The notes beneath the pieces are model-generated. The model saw nothing but the letters and a program-made list of their open reading frames with translations, had not been told where the DNA came from and made no database searches. 63,872 nt of DNA from Hyphomicrobiales bacterium (GTDB lineage: Bacteria > Pseudomonadota > Alphaproteobacteria > Rhizobiales > Methyloligellaceae), in contig JAJFHN010000084.1 of assembly GCA_021775595.1 (NCBI GenBank), forward strand, positions 1-63,872, read 5' to 3'. Positions 1-10,640 of this stretch are shown here, one piece after another (positions within the stretch are counted from its first letter, which is position 1; the number at the start of each line of letters is the position of its first letter). A program made the position numbers and the translations under genes.

Positions 1-1
1 G

Positions 2-229
2 TTTGCCGCCCAACCCAAGGCCTATCGCGACAAGGTGCTGGGCAACGCGCCCCGCATCGCCATCGAGGCCGCCGCCAGGCTCGGCTGGGACCGCTGGCTG
101 GGCGATGGCGGCGTCTTTATCGGCATGGAGGGCTTCGGCGCCTCCGCGCCCGCAAACCAGCTCTACGACTTGTTCGGAATAACGCCCAATGCCGTGGCGG
201 ACACGGCCCGCGCGGTGATTGCGGCCTGA
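2..229 (+). CDS. tkt: Transketolase, C-terminal fragment (cut by window edge)
   Basis: Only the last 75 codons lie in the window. They read through in frame from base 2 to a TGA at 227-229. The residues match the C-terminal domain end of transketolase, including the [20 protein letters not shown] stretch, where the conserved GxSAP element helps bind the sugar phosphate. Transketolase moves two-carbon units between sugar phosphates in the regeneration arm of the Calvin cycle and the pentose phosphate pathway. The next gene is the Calvin-type aldolase 47 bp downstream on the same strand, so this is probably the cbbT copy of a cbb operon whose start lies left of the window. Confidence 0.88.
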   Translation, partial: FAAQPKAYRDKVLGNAPRIAIEAAARLGWDRWLGDGGVFIGMEGFGASAPANQLYDLFGITPNAVADTARAVIAA

Positions 230-276
230 CGCTCCCGCCACCGGATTGAGAGCCAAACACTTGGAGAGATGAAAGG

Positions 277-1371
277 ATGCATTGGATGGCACGAGTGACA
301 CTGAGGCAATTGTTGGATCACGCCGCCGAACATCGCTACGGCGTCCCCGCCTTCAACATCAACAATATGGAACAGGTCATCGCCATCATGGCGGCGGCAC
401 GCGCGGCCGATGCGCCGGTCATCATGCAGGCGAGCCGCGGCGCCCGTTCCTATGCTGGTGACATCATGCTCGAAAAAATGGTCGAAGCGGCCGAAGCGCT
501 CTATCCCGAAATTCCGATTTGCCTGCACCAGGATCACGGCAACGACGAGACGACGTGCTTTTCGGCAATTCAGCACGGTTTCACCAGTGTGATGATGGAC
601 GGCAGCCTGGAAGCCGACGCCAAAACACCGGCGGCGTATGACTACAACGTTGCGATCACCCGGCGCGTCACGGACATGGCCCACAGAGTCGGCGTCTCGG
701 TCGAAGGCGAGTTGGGCTGCCTTGGTTCTTTGGAGACCGGTGAAGGCGAGGCCGAGGACGGTCATGGATTCGAGGGCGCCTTGGACAAGGACATGCTGCT
801 GACCGACCCAATCCAGGCGATGGAATTCGTCACCGAAACCAAGGTCGATGCCCTTGCCGTTGCCATCGGCACCTCGCACGGCGCTTACAAGTTCACGCGA
901 CCGCCCACTGGCGACATTTTGGCCATGGACGTCATCGAGGCAATTCATGAGCGCCTGCCGGACACACACATCGTGATGCACGGTTCATCTTCCGTGCCCC
1001 AGGAGCTGCAGGATGTCTTCAACGCCCATGGCGGCGCCATGCCCCAGACCTATGGCGTTCCGCTCGATGAGATCGAGCGCGGCATTAAGTCGGGTGTTCG
1101 CAAGGTCAATATCGACACCGACTGCCGCCTGGCAATGACCGGCGTGATGCGCAAGGTGGCGCAGGACAACGGCGCCGAATTCGATCCCCGCAAGTTTCTA
1201 AAACCCGCCATCGATGCGATGGGCCAACTTTGTCGCGACCGCTTCGAGCGCTTCGGCACCGCGGGCAACGCCTCCAAAATCAAGGTGATTCCAGTGGACG
1301 ACATGGCCAAGCGCTATGCCTCCGGCGAACTCGACCCTCGCATTTCCATAAAAGCCGCCGCAGCGGCATGA
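277..1371 (+). CDS. cbbA: Class II fructose-bisphosphate aldolase, Calvin-cycle type
   Basis: This zinc-dependent aldolase joins dihydroxyacetone phosphate with glyceraldehyde 3-phosphate, and with erythrose 4-phosphate in the Calvin cycle. The CLHQDHGN segment (residues 82-89) carries the catalytic Asp and a zinc-binding His. Further zinc or phosphate-binding elements are [10 protein letters not shown] and IVMHGSSSV. At 364 residues it has the usual length of the Calvin-subtype class II enzyme. GGAGAG at 263-268 supports the ATG at 277. The family usually starts at the in-frame ATG at 286 ([15 protein letters not shown]), so that start is also possible. It lies between transketolase and cbbL in one operon. 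Confidence 0.93.
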   Translation: MHWMARVTLRQLLDHAAEHRYGVPAFNINNMEQVIAIMAAARAADAPVIMQASRGARSYAGDIMLEKMVEAAEALYPEIPICLHQDHGNDETTCFSAIQHGFTSVMMDGSLEADAKTPAAYDYNVAITRRVTDMAHRVGVSVEGELGCLGSLETGEGEAEDGHGFEGALDKDMLLTDPIQAMEFVTETKVDALAVAIGTSHGAYKFTRPPTGDILAMDVIEAIHERLPDTHIVMHGSSSVPQELQDVFNAHGGAMPQTYGVPLDEIERGIKSGVRKVNIDTDCRLAMTGVMRKVAQDNGAEFDPRKFLKPAIDAMGQLCRDRFERFGTAGNASKIKVIPVDDMAKRYASGELDPRISIKAAAAA

Positions 1372-1386
1372 CGCAACGAGCGGTGA

Positions 1387-2874
<1,488 letters not shown>

Positions 2875-2891
2875 ATTGGAGACCAAATAAA

Positions 2892-3311
2892 ATGAAAGTC
2901 ACACAAGGAGCATTCTCCTTTCTGCCCGATCTGACCGATGAGCAGATTTTCAAGCAGGTGCAGTACTGCATTGACAATGGTTGGGCCGTGAATATCGAGT
3001 TCACGGACGATCCGCATCCACGCAATACCTATTGGGACATGTGGGGGCATCCCATGTTTGATGTCGAAGATGCGGCTGGTGTTTTGTATGAATTGAATGA
3101 GTGCCGGAAGGTCTATGGAGAGCGATATATCAAGCTCTCTGCCTTCGATGCCAGTCATGGCTGGGAATCGGTGAAGCTCTCATTTATCGTCAACCGGCCC
3201 AAGAGTGAGCCCGGGTTCACAGTCGAGCGCCAGGAAGTAGGCGGCCGAAACATTCGTTACACCACGCGCTCCTATGCCGCAGACCGCCCCGAAGGTAGTC
3301 GCTATTCCTGA
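2892..3311 (+). CDS. cbbS: RuBisCO small subunit
   Basis: The 139-residue small subunit caps the L8 core of form I RuBisCO. It begins MKVTQGAFSFLPDLTDEQI, a typical form IC start. The ATG at 2892 follows a GGAGACC sequence at 2878-2884 and lies 17 bp after cbbL. The C-terminal extension after residue 110 (RYTTRSYAADRPEG) is characteristic of red-type small subunits, where it forms the hairpins lining the central channel. It is cotranscribed with cbbL and followed 39 bp later by cbbX. Confidence 0.96.
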   Translation: MKVTQGAFSFLPDLTDEQIFKQVQYCIDNGWAVNIEFTDDPHPRNTYWDMWGHPMFDVEDAAGVLYELNECRKVYGERYIKLSAFDASHGWESVKLSFIVNRPKSEPGFTVERQEVGGRNIRYTTRSYAADRPEGSRYS

Positions 3312-3350
3312 TGACTTAATTCCAAGAGCGCGTGACGAGGTCTGACAAGG

Positions 3351-4298
3351 ATGACCGAACAAACGGGCGACGACAGTCTGGACGATACCCAAACGCTGCC
3401 CACCGAAATCGACTTGCGCGAAGAGTTCGTGTCGTCGGGCGTTGCGGATGTGCTGCGAGAGCTCGATGAAGAACTGATTGGTCTGGCACCAGTAAAGAAG
3501 CGGATTAGAGAAACAGCCGCGCTACTGCTGGTTGAAAAAGCGCGCAAGCGCTTCGGTTTGGCGCACGAGGCGCCGACTCTGCATATGAGCTTTACGGGAA
3601 ATCCAGGCACCGGCAAGACGACGGTTGCACTCAAGATGGCTGACCTGCTGTACCGACTCGGCTATGTGCGAACTGGCCAGCTCATCACTGTCACGCGTGA
3701 CGATCTCGTCGGCCAATATATCGGCCACACTGCGCCGAAGACCAAAGAAATTCTCAAGAAAGCCATGGGCGGCGTGCTGTTTATCGACGAGGCATACTAC
3801 CTCTATCGCCCGGAAAATGAACGCGACTATGGGCAGGAAGCGATCGAAATATTGCTTCAAGTGATGGAAAACCAGCGCGAGGACCTGGTTGTGATTCTGG
3901 CGGGCTATGCAGATCGCATGGACCGCTTCTTCGAGAGCAATCCTGGGTTCCGCTCTCGCATCGCCCATCACATTGATTTCCCCGACTATAAAGACGACGA
4001 ATTGCTGGCCATCGCAGAAGTTATGCTGAAACAGCAGAGTTATAAATTCTCGCCAGAAGCGCGGAAAACGTTCGCCGAATATGTGGTAAAGCGCCGGGCG
4101 CAGCCTCACTTCGCCAATGCACGGTCGATCCGCAACGCCTTGGACAGGGCGCGGTTTCGTCAGGCCAATCGGCTCTTCGATTCAGTCGAGGGGCCCGTCG
4201 GTCCAGAGGATCTTACAACCATCGAAGATGTGGATATTCGGGCGAGTCGGATTTTTGAGATTGCTGAGGAAAAAGATCGCGCGGAGCAAGAGCAATGA
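3351..4298 (+). CDS. cbbX: CbbX, AAA+ activase of red-type RuBisCO
   Basis: CbbX is a hexameric ATPase that pulls on the C-terminus of the red-type large subunit to free inhibitory sugar phosphates. The 315-residue protein has Walker [10 protein letters not shown] at 83-91, Walker B VLFIDEA near 142-148 and a family-typical acidic N-terminus. The [11 protein letters not shown] segment (121-131) is the pore-loop region. CbbX enzymes are stimulated by ribulose bisphosphate. Its stop codon overlaps the ATG of the next small reading frame (ATGA at 4295-4298), which indicates translational coupling. Confidence 0.96.
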   Translation: MTEQTGDDSLDDTQTLPTEIDLREEFVSSGVADVLRELDEELIGLAPVKKRIRETAALLLVEKARKRFGLAHEAPTLHMSFTGNPGTGKTTVALKMADLLYRLGYVRTGQLITVTRDDLVGQYIGHTAPKTKEILKKAMGGVLFIDEAYYLYRPENERDYGQEAIEILLQVMENQREDLVVILAGYADRMDRFFESNPGFRSRIAHHIDFPDYKDDELLAIAEVMLKQQSYKFSPEARKTFAEYVVKRRAQPHFANARSIRNALDRARFRQANRLFDSVEGPVGPEDLTTIEDVDIRASRIFEIAEEKDRAEQEQ

Positions 4299-4411
4299 CC
4301 TTTGATCCGCCGATGACATTTAGCGATCCCAGTTTCACGACCTTCGCCAAGACGGCCAAGGCGAAACCCGAGCTGGTCACGCCCAAAGCCGGTCGGTCGC
4401 GTAAGTTTTGA
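4295..4411 (+). CDS. Unrecognised 38-aa peptide between cbbX and cbbZ
   Basis: A short frame of 38 codons plus stop starts at the ATG overlapping the cbbX stop (ATGA, 4295-4298). It ends in a TGA whose last base is the first base of the cbbZ ATG (TGATG, 4409-4413). The peptide starts [17 protein letters not shown] and ends with a basic KAGRSRKF tail. It has no membrane segment or cysteine. I do not recognise a family. The exact coupling on both sides suggests it is translated, either as a functional peptide or simply to carry ribosomes from cbbX to cbbZ. Conservation in related cbb operons would decide between these. Confidence 0.6.
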   Translation: MTFDPPMTFSDPSFTTFAKTAKAKPELVTPKAGRSRKF

Positions 4412-5070
4412 TGCGCGACACGATCGTCTTCGACTTGGACGGAACGCTGATCGACAGCGCTCCCGATCTTACCCATTCGATCAATGCCACGCTCAATCTG
4501 GCGGGCACTCGAGCGTTCGGCATCGAGGCGATCAAGACCATGGTGGGCGACGGCATGATCAAATTGTTCGAGCGCGCGGTTGTCGCCTCGAGTCAGCGGT
4601 TCTCGCAGACTGAATTTGACGACGCCTACCGCGCCTTCGAGCGCCATTATGCGCAAAATGCCGTGGTGGACACGACGCTGTATCCAGGCACCCAGCAGAT
4701 GCTGGACACCCTCATTGACCACGGACTGACGCTTGCGGTTTGTACAAACAAGCTCGAGCCGATAGCGCGATATATTTTGGAGGCGCTTGGTGTCGCCGAC
4801 CGCTTCGCCGTCATTCTAGGCGGTCGGGCCGGACGACCGCCAAAGCCCGATCCCGCGCCGCTTTACGAGATTCTGGATGCACTTGCGAGCGGACCCGAGC
4901 GCGCCGCGCTGATCGGCGATTCGGAGGTTGATTGGGGAACGGCGCGGGCAGCGGCAATCCCATTCGTGCTGGCGACCTTCGGCTATTGCCAGACGGGAAC
5001 AAAAATTGATGCAGACGCTAGCTTCGACGCGATGAGCGCCCTGCCGCGCGCGCTGGCAAGTCTGCAATAA
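4411..5070 (+). CDS. cbbZ: Phosphoglycolate phosphatase (HAD family)
   Basis: This enzyme removes phosphate from 2-phosphoglycolate made by the RuBisCO oxygenase reaction. The 219-residue HAD hydrolase begins [20 protein letters not shown], with nucleophile Asp8 and general acid Asp10. It has the second-motif Thr in VCTNK, the motif-three region GRPPKPDPAPL and the metal-binding LIGDSEVDW. The start at 4411 is preferred over an in-frame TTG at 4408 because the ATG overlaps the upstream stop. It is the last gene of the cbb operon here; a convergent gene ends 22 bp beyond it. Confidence 0.93.
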   Translation: MRDTIVFDLDGTLIDSAPDLTHSINATLNLAGTRAFGIEAIKTMVGDGMIKLFERAVVASSQRFSQTEFDDAYRAFERHYAQNAVVDTTLYPGTQQMLDTLIDHGLTLAVCTNKLEPIARYILEALGVADRFAVILGGRAGRPPKPDPAPLYEILDALASGPERAALIGDSEVDWGTARAAAIPFVLATFGYCQTGTKIDADASFDAMSALPRALASLQ

Positions 5071-5092
5071 TCGCTTGGGGTTGACCGAGCAG

Positions 5093-5773
5093 TTATTCGG
5101 CCGGCTCCAAAAGGGCCAGATCCAGCGGGCGCGACCGCCAGCTGCCCGCCAATCCCTGCGCCGTCAGATAATCTTCGAAAGCACCGGCCGAATAGACCGT
5201 CTCGATCCAATCGCGAAAGACCAGGCTGCCTCGCGAGGCGTCATAGAAGTCGGGGAAGGCGCGAATCCAGCGCTGCTCTGGACGGTAGAGGTGGCGCAGG
5301 CGTTGGCGCTGCAGGTCGCGCCTCACTTGCGAGAGACCGCCGGAGTCCGACCGATTGAGGCGATAAATCGCCGCGGCGAACATCGAGCGATCGACGCCGC
5401 CGGCGCACTTCATCAACATCGGCCGAGCCAATGAGTCGAAGGCATCGACCAGTGAACGCAATGTGTGGCGTTCGGGCAATCGGCGCGAGCTCAGCCTGAC
5501 GTTGTGGTGGGCAATTCCAAGTTCGGCGCAATCAGCCACCTCGGCGCGATACCATGCCTTGGTAGGATTTTCGCCGCGCAAATTGAGAACGGCGCGCACG
5601 CGTTCGTGCCGGAGCAGTTTTTGCACGGGCAGGCGGAGGCCCTGGCCCGAGAGCGCGACGCCCTCATCGATATGGCGCCAGTTGCATGCAAATCGCAGAA
5701 GCGTAACCGGTGTATCGAGCCCTGATGCGCCCGCTCTTCGCACGGCGCCATGATCTGGCATTGTAGAATGCAT
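5093..5773 (-). CDS. Tyrosine/dual-specificity phosphatase-like protein
   Basis: The protein of about 226 residues has a CX5R phosphatase loop (KCAGGVDRS) after MLMK, followed by a helix starting FAAAIYRLNRS. An Asp/Arg-rich N-terminal half resembles the small tyrosine-phosphatase family found in many proteobacteria. The expected residue before the catalytic Cys is His in classical enzymes, but Lys here, as in several atypical bacterial members. The start is uncertain: the ATG at 5773 follows GAGGGG closely, and another ATG lies at 5812. Its substrate cannot be told from the sequence. It is convergent with cbbZ and does not share its operon. Confidence 0.6.
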   Translation of the reverse strand: MHSTMPDHGAVRRAGASGLDTPVTLLRFACNWRHIDEGVALSGQGLRLPVQKLLRHERVRAVLNLRGENPTKAWYRAEVADCAELGIAHHNVRLSSRRLPERHTLRSLVDAFDSLARPMLMKCAGGVDRSMFAAAIYRLNRSDSGGLSQVRRDLQRQRLRHLYRPEQRWIRAFPDFYDASRGSLVFRDWIETVYSAGAFEDYLTAQGLAGSWRSRPLDLALLEPAE

Positions 5774-6170
5774 GCGACCCCTCAATTGCGACCCCACTTG
5801 AGCAGGGGTCATCCAGACTGATCGACTGCGGTCCCTTGCGCGCCAGCGCTGCTGTCGCGTTCAAAGCGCGAACAAAAAACGAATCACCCGAGCCTTACGC
5901 AAACACTCAAGCCGATCTAAATTAAGGCATTGTTGCTTTCGCCTAATCCGGCTCAAATCAATCAAGATCACGAATTGGACAGTCACCTGTGCTGCCGCCA
6001 GAATGATCCTCAGACTGATTGTTTGGCACTGGAGCAAAGCTTGCCTCCTTGGCCGCTAAGCTGCGCAGTACTGCTTTTTGTTCGCCGCCGCGTTGTTCCC
6101 TGGAATGAGGCGCAGCCCAGGTGATACACAGAATTCGCCGGTGGCATGGAACGGATACGGGGAGAGGAAC
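5774..6170. other. Divergent intergenic region
   Basis: About 400 bp separate the phosphatase-like gene (minus strand) from the AtoE-type permease (plus strand). It must hold promoters for both. A six-base inverted repeat, GACCCC/GGGGTC, lies just upstream of the phosphatase start within roughly 5792-5812. Beyond that I see no convincing gene, RNA or operator. Confidence 0.4.
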
Positions 6171-7529
6171 ATGAGGCTCTTGCAAGCGACTGCGCGGCCA
6201 TTCGTGGTGTTTGTCGAGCGTTTCTATCCCGACCCACTGGTCTTCGCCATTGCCCTAACTGGCCTGGTATTCGCCTTGGCTTGGTGGCTGACGCCGGCGA
6301 GCCCTTTGGAACTCGTTGTCCATTGGGGCGATGGCCTGCAGCGGTTGCTTGCCTTCATGGCCCAGATCTCGATCACGCTTATCACCGCCCACGCGCTGGC
6401 CCACACCGATGCCGTGCGACGCATTCTGATTGTGCTCTCCCGCGTCCCCAAATCCGCATTTTCGGCCTATGCCTTCACCTGTTTCATCGCCGGGGTGGCA
6501 AGCTTGATCTCTTGGGCTTTTTGTTTGGTCGCGGGCGCGCTGGTTGCCCGTGAAGTTGCAATTCAGGCGCGCGACCGCGGCATCAAAGTTGACTATGCCC
6601 TGCTCGTCGCTTCGGCCTATGGCGGGCTGGTGATCTGGCACATGGGGTATTCGGGATCGGCGCCGCTGTTCGTTGCAACGCCGGGAAATGCCCTCGAAAC
6701 GGCGCTCGGCGGGCTCATTCCGGTTAGTGAGACCATCTTCGCGCCCTGGAATATCGCGCTGGCGCTGATCACGCTGGTCACGATCCCCATAGTGTGCGCC
6801 CTGATGGCGCCCCCAGCAGAAGACGTCGTCGAGATCCCCGATCACGTTCACTCGCAGCCAGATGACCCGCTCGCGGCAGAGTCCAGCTCCGCCGGACCGG
6901 AGACACTTGCTCGAAGGTTGGACAATTCCCGCTTCTTCACCTTGGCTCTGGGCGGCCTGTTGGTCCTTTACCTGATCAACTGGTTCACCACACGGGGTCT
7001 CGATCTCAACCTCAACATAGTCAATTGGACGTTTCTGGCCGCTGGGCTCTTGTTGTCGCGCTCTGCCGCCCACTATGTGCGCCTCGTCGCTCACGCCAGC
7101 ATGACCGTGGGACAGGTGCTGATTCAGTACCCGTTTTATGCGGGCATCATGGGCATCATGGCTGGAAGCGGACTTGCCTCGATCATGGCGGGCTGGTTCA
7201 CGGCCATCGCCAGCGCCGACACGCTGCCCTTTTGGGCATTTCTCTCTGGCGGCTTGATCAACATGTTTGTGCCCTCCGGCGGGGGACAGTGGGTCGTACA
7301 AGGCCCGATCTTCCTCGAGGCGGCCAAAGCGCTCGGAACCACGCCGTCTCACATCGTCATGGGCGTTGCCTATGGCGACCAATGGACCAACATGATTCAG
7401 CCGTTTTGGACGATCCCCATGCTGGCCATAGCTGGCCTGCACATGCGCGCGATCATGGGATATTGCTTCGTTATCCTGATCGCCACATTTTTCATTTTTG
7501 GCGGAGGTTTGCTGTATTTGGGAGCCTAA
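6171..7529 (+). CDS. atoE: AtoE-family short-chain fatty acid permease
   Basis: This polytopic inner-membrane protein of 452 residues has around ten to twelve hydrophobic segments. It belongs to the short-chain fatty acid transporter family (AtoE). Family hallmarks are HMGYSGSAPLFVATPG in the first half, and MFVPSGGGQWVVQGP plus YGDQWTNMIQPFW in the second. The ATG at 6171 follows GGAGAGG at 6161-6167. Members take up acetoacetate, butyrate and similar acids. It stands alone between divergent and downstream secreted-protein genes, so its actual substrate is not given by context. Confidence 0.87.
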   Translation: MRLLQATARPFVVFVERFYPDPLVFAIALTGLVFALAWWLTPASPLELVVHWGDGLQRLLAFMAQISITLITAHALAHTDAVRRILIVLSRVPKSAFSAYAFTCFIAGVASLISWAFCLVAGALVAREVAIQARDRGIKVDYALLVASAYGGLVIWHMGYSGSAPLFVATPGNALETALGGLIPVSETIFAPWNIALALITLVTIPIVCALMAPPAEDVVEIPDHVHSQPDDPLAAESSSAGPETLARRLDNSRFFTLALGGLLVLYLINWFTTRGLDLNLNIVNWTFLAAGLLLSRSAAHYVRLVAHASMTVGQVLIQYPFYAGIMGIMAGSGLASIMAGWFTAIASADTLPFWAFLSGGLINMFVPSGGGQWVVQGPIFLEAAKALGTTPSHIVMGVAYGDQWTNMIQPFWTIPMLAIAGLHMRAIMGYCFVILIATFFIFGGGLLYLGA

Positions 7530-7652
7530 TCGGCTCAACTCACGCGTCACTGGCTTGCTCGCAGCCGGGGCCGTCTCGCCATATCCAAACCCCATTCGCT
7601 TGATTAGCATGGCAGTGCGAGGGCATTTGTTGGACTGACCAAGAGGTTTGCC

Positions 7653-9221
7653 ATGCCCCACCTTGCCCGCGCTCTCATTGTCTTCCTGTGTGTGAATACC
7701 TTTCTGTCGCTCGCCGTCTCGCCCGGCCGCGCCGATGCGGTGTTGGGCGCAGGCGCCGAGGTGACCGCCAGCGTCGATGCCGCCAAACCAGGCAGAGCCA
7801 TTCCACCAGGCGTCGTGGGCTGGGGCGCCATGTGGAAGCGCGACATCATTTGGCCGGCACCACCCAAAGACTTCACCGATAAAAGCCATGCCGACTACAT
7901 CGTTCGGCTGGGGCGCGCCAATGCGCCGCTTGTAGCCGAGGCCGACATGCGCAATGTCTCCTGGCCCTGGGGCGTCTCCTTCTCGACTTATGCGGTCAAT
8001 TGGGAAAACAGTGCGCGGCCTTGGTCAAAACGCCCGGCCGATTGCGCCCGTATTCTGAACCGCACCGCGCCCTGGTGCGAAAAAACGATCGTCGGTGTCG
8101 GCGATCTGATGACGCTCGCTCATATTTGGCGTTTGGAAGCGATCACCGTGTCAGTACCGCTCGCGGTCATCGACGGTCGCCGAACCCGTTGGGGCCCGGG
8201 ATTTCTCAACCACACATTCTCCGATCAAACGATCGGTCAAATCAGCGATCACGCCCGCCTGCTGGTCGATTACATGAAACAACATGCCGCTTGGAAGGGC
8301 CTAAAGCGCGTCTATATTTCGGCTGGTTGCGAATGGCGCCACTACAAGTTCTCGAATCCATCACCCGCCGTCCTCTCCTATGCGCGTCTGGTCAAAGCGA
8401 TCCGGGCCAAGATTCCCGACAAGAAGGTGATCATCGTCGCCTCGGCTTCCGACAGTGCCGACATCCCCGGCATCAAAGCCAAGCAGGCAGAAAACTGGAA
8501 CCGGTATCTCTACCGGGAGCTGAAAGATGTAAAGGGCGTGGCGCTCGATCTACACCGCTACCGCGGCATGATGGGCGCCAGCCCCGGCAACGCCATGCCG
8601 ATGACGCCTCGCAACATCGACGTGCTGTTGAAGACTGGCCGCAGCCAGCGCGATTTTCTAACCGTCCGGCCCCAGCAATGGGGCGCCAACGGCAAGGCGG
8701 CGACCAGCGTATTGCTGGAAAACGCCGTCCACGGGCGCAATGGCGATCACGCTCAGCGAAGCGACAAACCCCGGCCTTGGCCGGTCGACATGGCCCATGC
8801 CGATCTGGTCCGCGAAGCCCTGGCCAGCGACGCCCTGACGTTTCTTGGTTGGACGTGGTTTCCCGAGAACCTGCCGCCGGAATGGCCGCACGGCGCGATT
8901 AAGAATGGAAAGCTTACGCCGCATGCCAAGGTCCAGGCGTTTCTGTCGCGCAACCATCGCGGTCGTGTGCTGGCGCTGCAGCTGAGCGACGAGAAGTCGG
9001 TGCGCGCCAACGCCGTCCGGGGTAGCGATGGCGTTGTGCGGCTCTATGGCGGAAATTTCAGCCGCTCGCCGAGCACGTTGGCCATCGCGGTCAAGGGCGC
9101 AGACGCTTCGGCGGCCACGGTCGAGACCATGACCGCCGAGGGTGTCACATCACAGCGCTGGGACGGCGATTCTCCGCTGCGGTTGCCTGCTATGTCGCTG
9201 TTCCGCATGCGTCTTCAGTGA
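7653..9221 (+). CDS. Secreted protein, glycoside-hydrolase-like TIM barrel (uncertain)
   Basis: A 522-residue protein starts with a clear signal peptide (MPHLARALIVFLCVNTFLSL, cleavage near Ala28). The mature part opens with PPGVVGWGAMWKRD and contains alternating strands and helices such as KRVYISAGCEW, KVIIVASASDSADIPG and KGVALDLHRYRG. It ends in a beta-rich region (residues 430-522). This layout resembles secreted family-39/51-type glycoside hydrolase folds with a C-terminal beta domain, but I cannot assign a catalytic pair with confidence. It should act in the periplasm or outside. Its 3' end overlaps the convergent helix-turn-helix gene by 72 bp. Confidence 0.65.
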   Translation: MPHLARALIVFLCVNTFLSLAVSPGRADAVLGAGAEVTASVDAAKPGRAIPPGVVGWGAMWKRDIIWPAPPKDFTDKSHADYIVRLGRANAPLVAEADMRNVSWPWGVSFSTYAVNWENSARPWSKRPADCARILNRTAPWCEKTIVGVGDLMTLAHIWRLEAITVSVPLAVIDGRRTRWGPGFLNHTFSDQTIGQISDHARLLVDYMKQHAAWKGLKRVYISAGCEWRHYKFSNPSPAVLSYARLVKAIRAKIPDKKVIIVASASDSADIPGIKAKQAENWNRYLYRELKDVKGVALDLHRYRGMMGASPGNAMPMTPRNIDVLLKTGRSQRDFLTVRPQQWGANGKAATSVLLENAVHGRNGDHAQRSDKPRPWPVDMAHADLVREALASDALTFLGWTWFPENLPPEWPHGAIKNGKLTPHAKVQAFLSRNHRGRVLALQLSDEKSVRANAVRGSDGVVRLYGGNFSRSPSTLAIAVKGADASAATVETMTAEGVTSQRWDGDSPLRLPAMSLFRMRLQ

Positions 9222-9431
9222 GTGCGCCGTGGCCTCATCGCGTTCCCATGGATTGTGCGTTCCATGCATCGCGATCCAAGCCATGGCGTAAGTGATGCGC
9301 GATGGGATCTTGGTGATGCCGCGCTCGTAGCGGTGCACTTGGCGAAAATGCAGACCGAGCATGTCGGCGAGCTGGTTTTGGTCGAGCTTCAAGATGCTCT
9401 TTCGGCAATGGGTGAATTGTTCAGGTGTCAT
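9150..9431 (-). CDS. Small XRE-type helix-turn-helix protein
   Basis: The 93-residue protein begins MTPEQFTHCRKSILKLDQNQ and continues LADMLGLHFRQVHRYERG, a Cro/C1-like helix-turn-helix (about residues 12-45) in which Gln18 and Arg-Tyr-Glu-Arg fit the recognition pattern. The start at 9431 is preceded by AGGAG eight bases upstream. The C-terminal 24 residues are basic and overlap the end of the secreted-protein gene on the other strand. It is probably a DNA-binding regulator or the antitoxin-like half of a lost pair; no toxin partner lies beside it. Confidence 0.68.
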   Translation of the reverse strand: MTPEQFTHCRKSILKLDQNQLADMLGLHFRQVHRYERGITKIPSRITYAMAWIAMHGTHNPWERDEATAHSLKTHAEQRHSRQPQRRIAVPAL

Positions 9432-9480
9432 TATGATCTCCTGTCTCAAATCGATGCGTGAGAAAGCCGGCCGAGAGGCC

Positions 9481-10527
9481 TTAAGGCAGCGCGAGCGAAA
9501 CACCGGACATGATTCGCCAATCGGGCTGCGATTGGGTTCCGTTGAAATCGTTGGAGACCGGGATTCCAACGGAGACGAAACCCGCCATCCCATCGGAGCC
9601 GAGCCTTATGCCGGGCGAGAGATAGAGTGTGTTGCCGCCGGTGTCGGGATCGACAATTCCGCTATCAACTTCTTTATCGCTCCACTCGCCATTGAGTTCG
9701 ACGACCAAGTCTAGTGTCGGGCCATGGGGATGATCGGAGGCGGCTGCGCTGTGGTGATGGACCGGCGCCTCGCCCAAGACCCGAAAGCTGAGCGCTGCGT
9801 TGTAGAGAAACCGATCGCCCAGATCGACGTCCTGGGTGCCTTCTTGCACGAAGATGTAGAGCACGCTGCTGTCGAATGTGAGCGGCCCAACTGGCTGTCT
9901 GTAGGCCCCGCCCAACTGGAGATCGACCGAGCCGGAGCCGGGCTGAAATTCCGCCTCGAAACTGTTGCCCTCAAGATCCTTGTCACCGGTTGAGCCAGTC
10001 GGAAGTTTCACTCCGCCGATCAAAGCGATCGTCTGGCCGGTGTCTGGATTCTGGAACAATCTGACCTGTGTGCTCAGCGTCAAATCGCCTATGCCCTCGG
10101 CCGTTCCCAGTTTTTCGACTTCGAAGTCGTCGTCGTGTTCCTCACCCTCGAAGATCTCCGAGCGGCTGACCCACGGGATAGCTGCGCCAATGGTAATGTA
10201 GTTCGTCAGACCGTAGAAAATGCCAACGGTTCCACTTTGAATTTTACCGAGCGAGTGGACATCCCGTTCTTGCGAAGCGGCGTCGATCAGCGTGTCGTCG
10301 TCCAAGCGGTTGAGCTCGATATATTCGTGCGTGACGCTTATCACGCGCTCACCGGCGCTCAACGTTTCGGCGTTCTGGGTGACAATACCGCCACTGCCAC
10401 CGCGCGAGGTTGTCCCGCTGGGGTGGTGGGCCATGGCGGCGTCATGCGCCATGAACCAGGCCAGCGTCAGAGCGCAAGCTGTTGCACCGGCGCGCCGGTC
10501 GAATCTCATTGTCGTCGTAAACATCAT
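9481..10527 (-). CDS. Outer-membrane beta-barrel protein, His-rich loops
   Basis: The 348-residue precursor has a signal peptide ending near AMA (residue 32), then a mature N-terminus starting HHPSGTTSRGG. The rest is a run of amphipathic strands ending with a C-terminal hydrophobic pattern (SGVSLALP), typical of outer-membrane barrels in the MetA/phenol-pathway-like transporter family. A loop with APVHHHSAAASDHPHGP and the His-His N-terminus suggest metal binding. The upstream gene on the same strand is a Cys/His-containing DUF2946-like protein, so a role in copper or other metal handling is likely but not proven. Confidence 0.72.
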   Translation of the reverse strand: MMFTTTMRFDRRAGATACALTLAWFMAHDAAMAHHPSGTTSRGGSGGIVTQNAETLSAGERVISVTHEYIELNRLDDDTLIDAASQERDVHSLGKIQSGTVGIFYGLTNYITIGAAIPWVSRSEIFEGEEHDDDFEVEKLGTAEGIGDLTLSTQVRLFQNPDTGQTIALIGGVKLPTGSTGDKDLEGNSFEAEFQPGSGSVDLQLGGAYRQPVGPLTFDSSVLYIFVQEGTQDVDLGDRFLYNAALSFRVLGEAPVHHHSAAASDHPHGPTLDLVVELNGEWSDKEVDSGIVDPDTGGNTLYLSPGIRLGSDGMAGFVSVGIPVSNDFNGTQSQPDWRIMSGVSLALP

Positions 10528-10640
10528 TGGTCCCCATCAACTCGTATGACTGTCTCCGGGATCAGTGCGGCACGCACTGCTCCCGCTGGTCACGGCAGAC
10601 CGGCGGTACCGGTCAAAGCGCAATCAAAGAGCGAAAAATG

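Noticed and set aside
6255-7889. A 544-codon open frame on the minus strand opposite atoE
   Set aside because: It is a mirror of the strongly supported AtoE and secreted-protein genes, has no recognisable domain and has an amino-acid make-up typical of antisense GC-rich frames.
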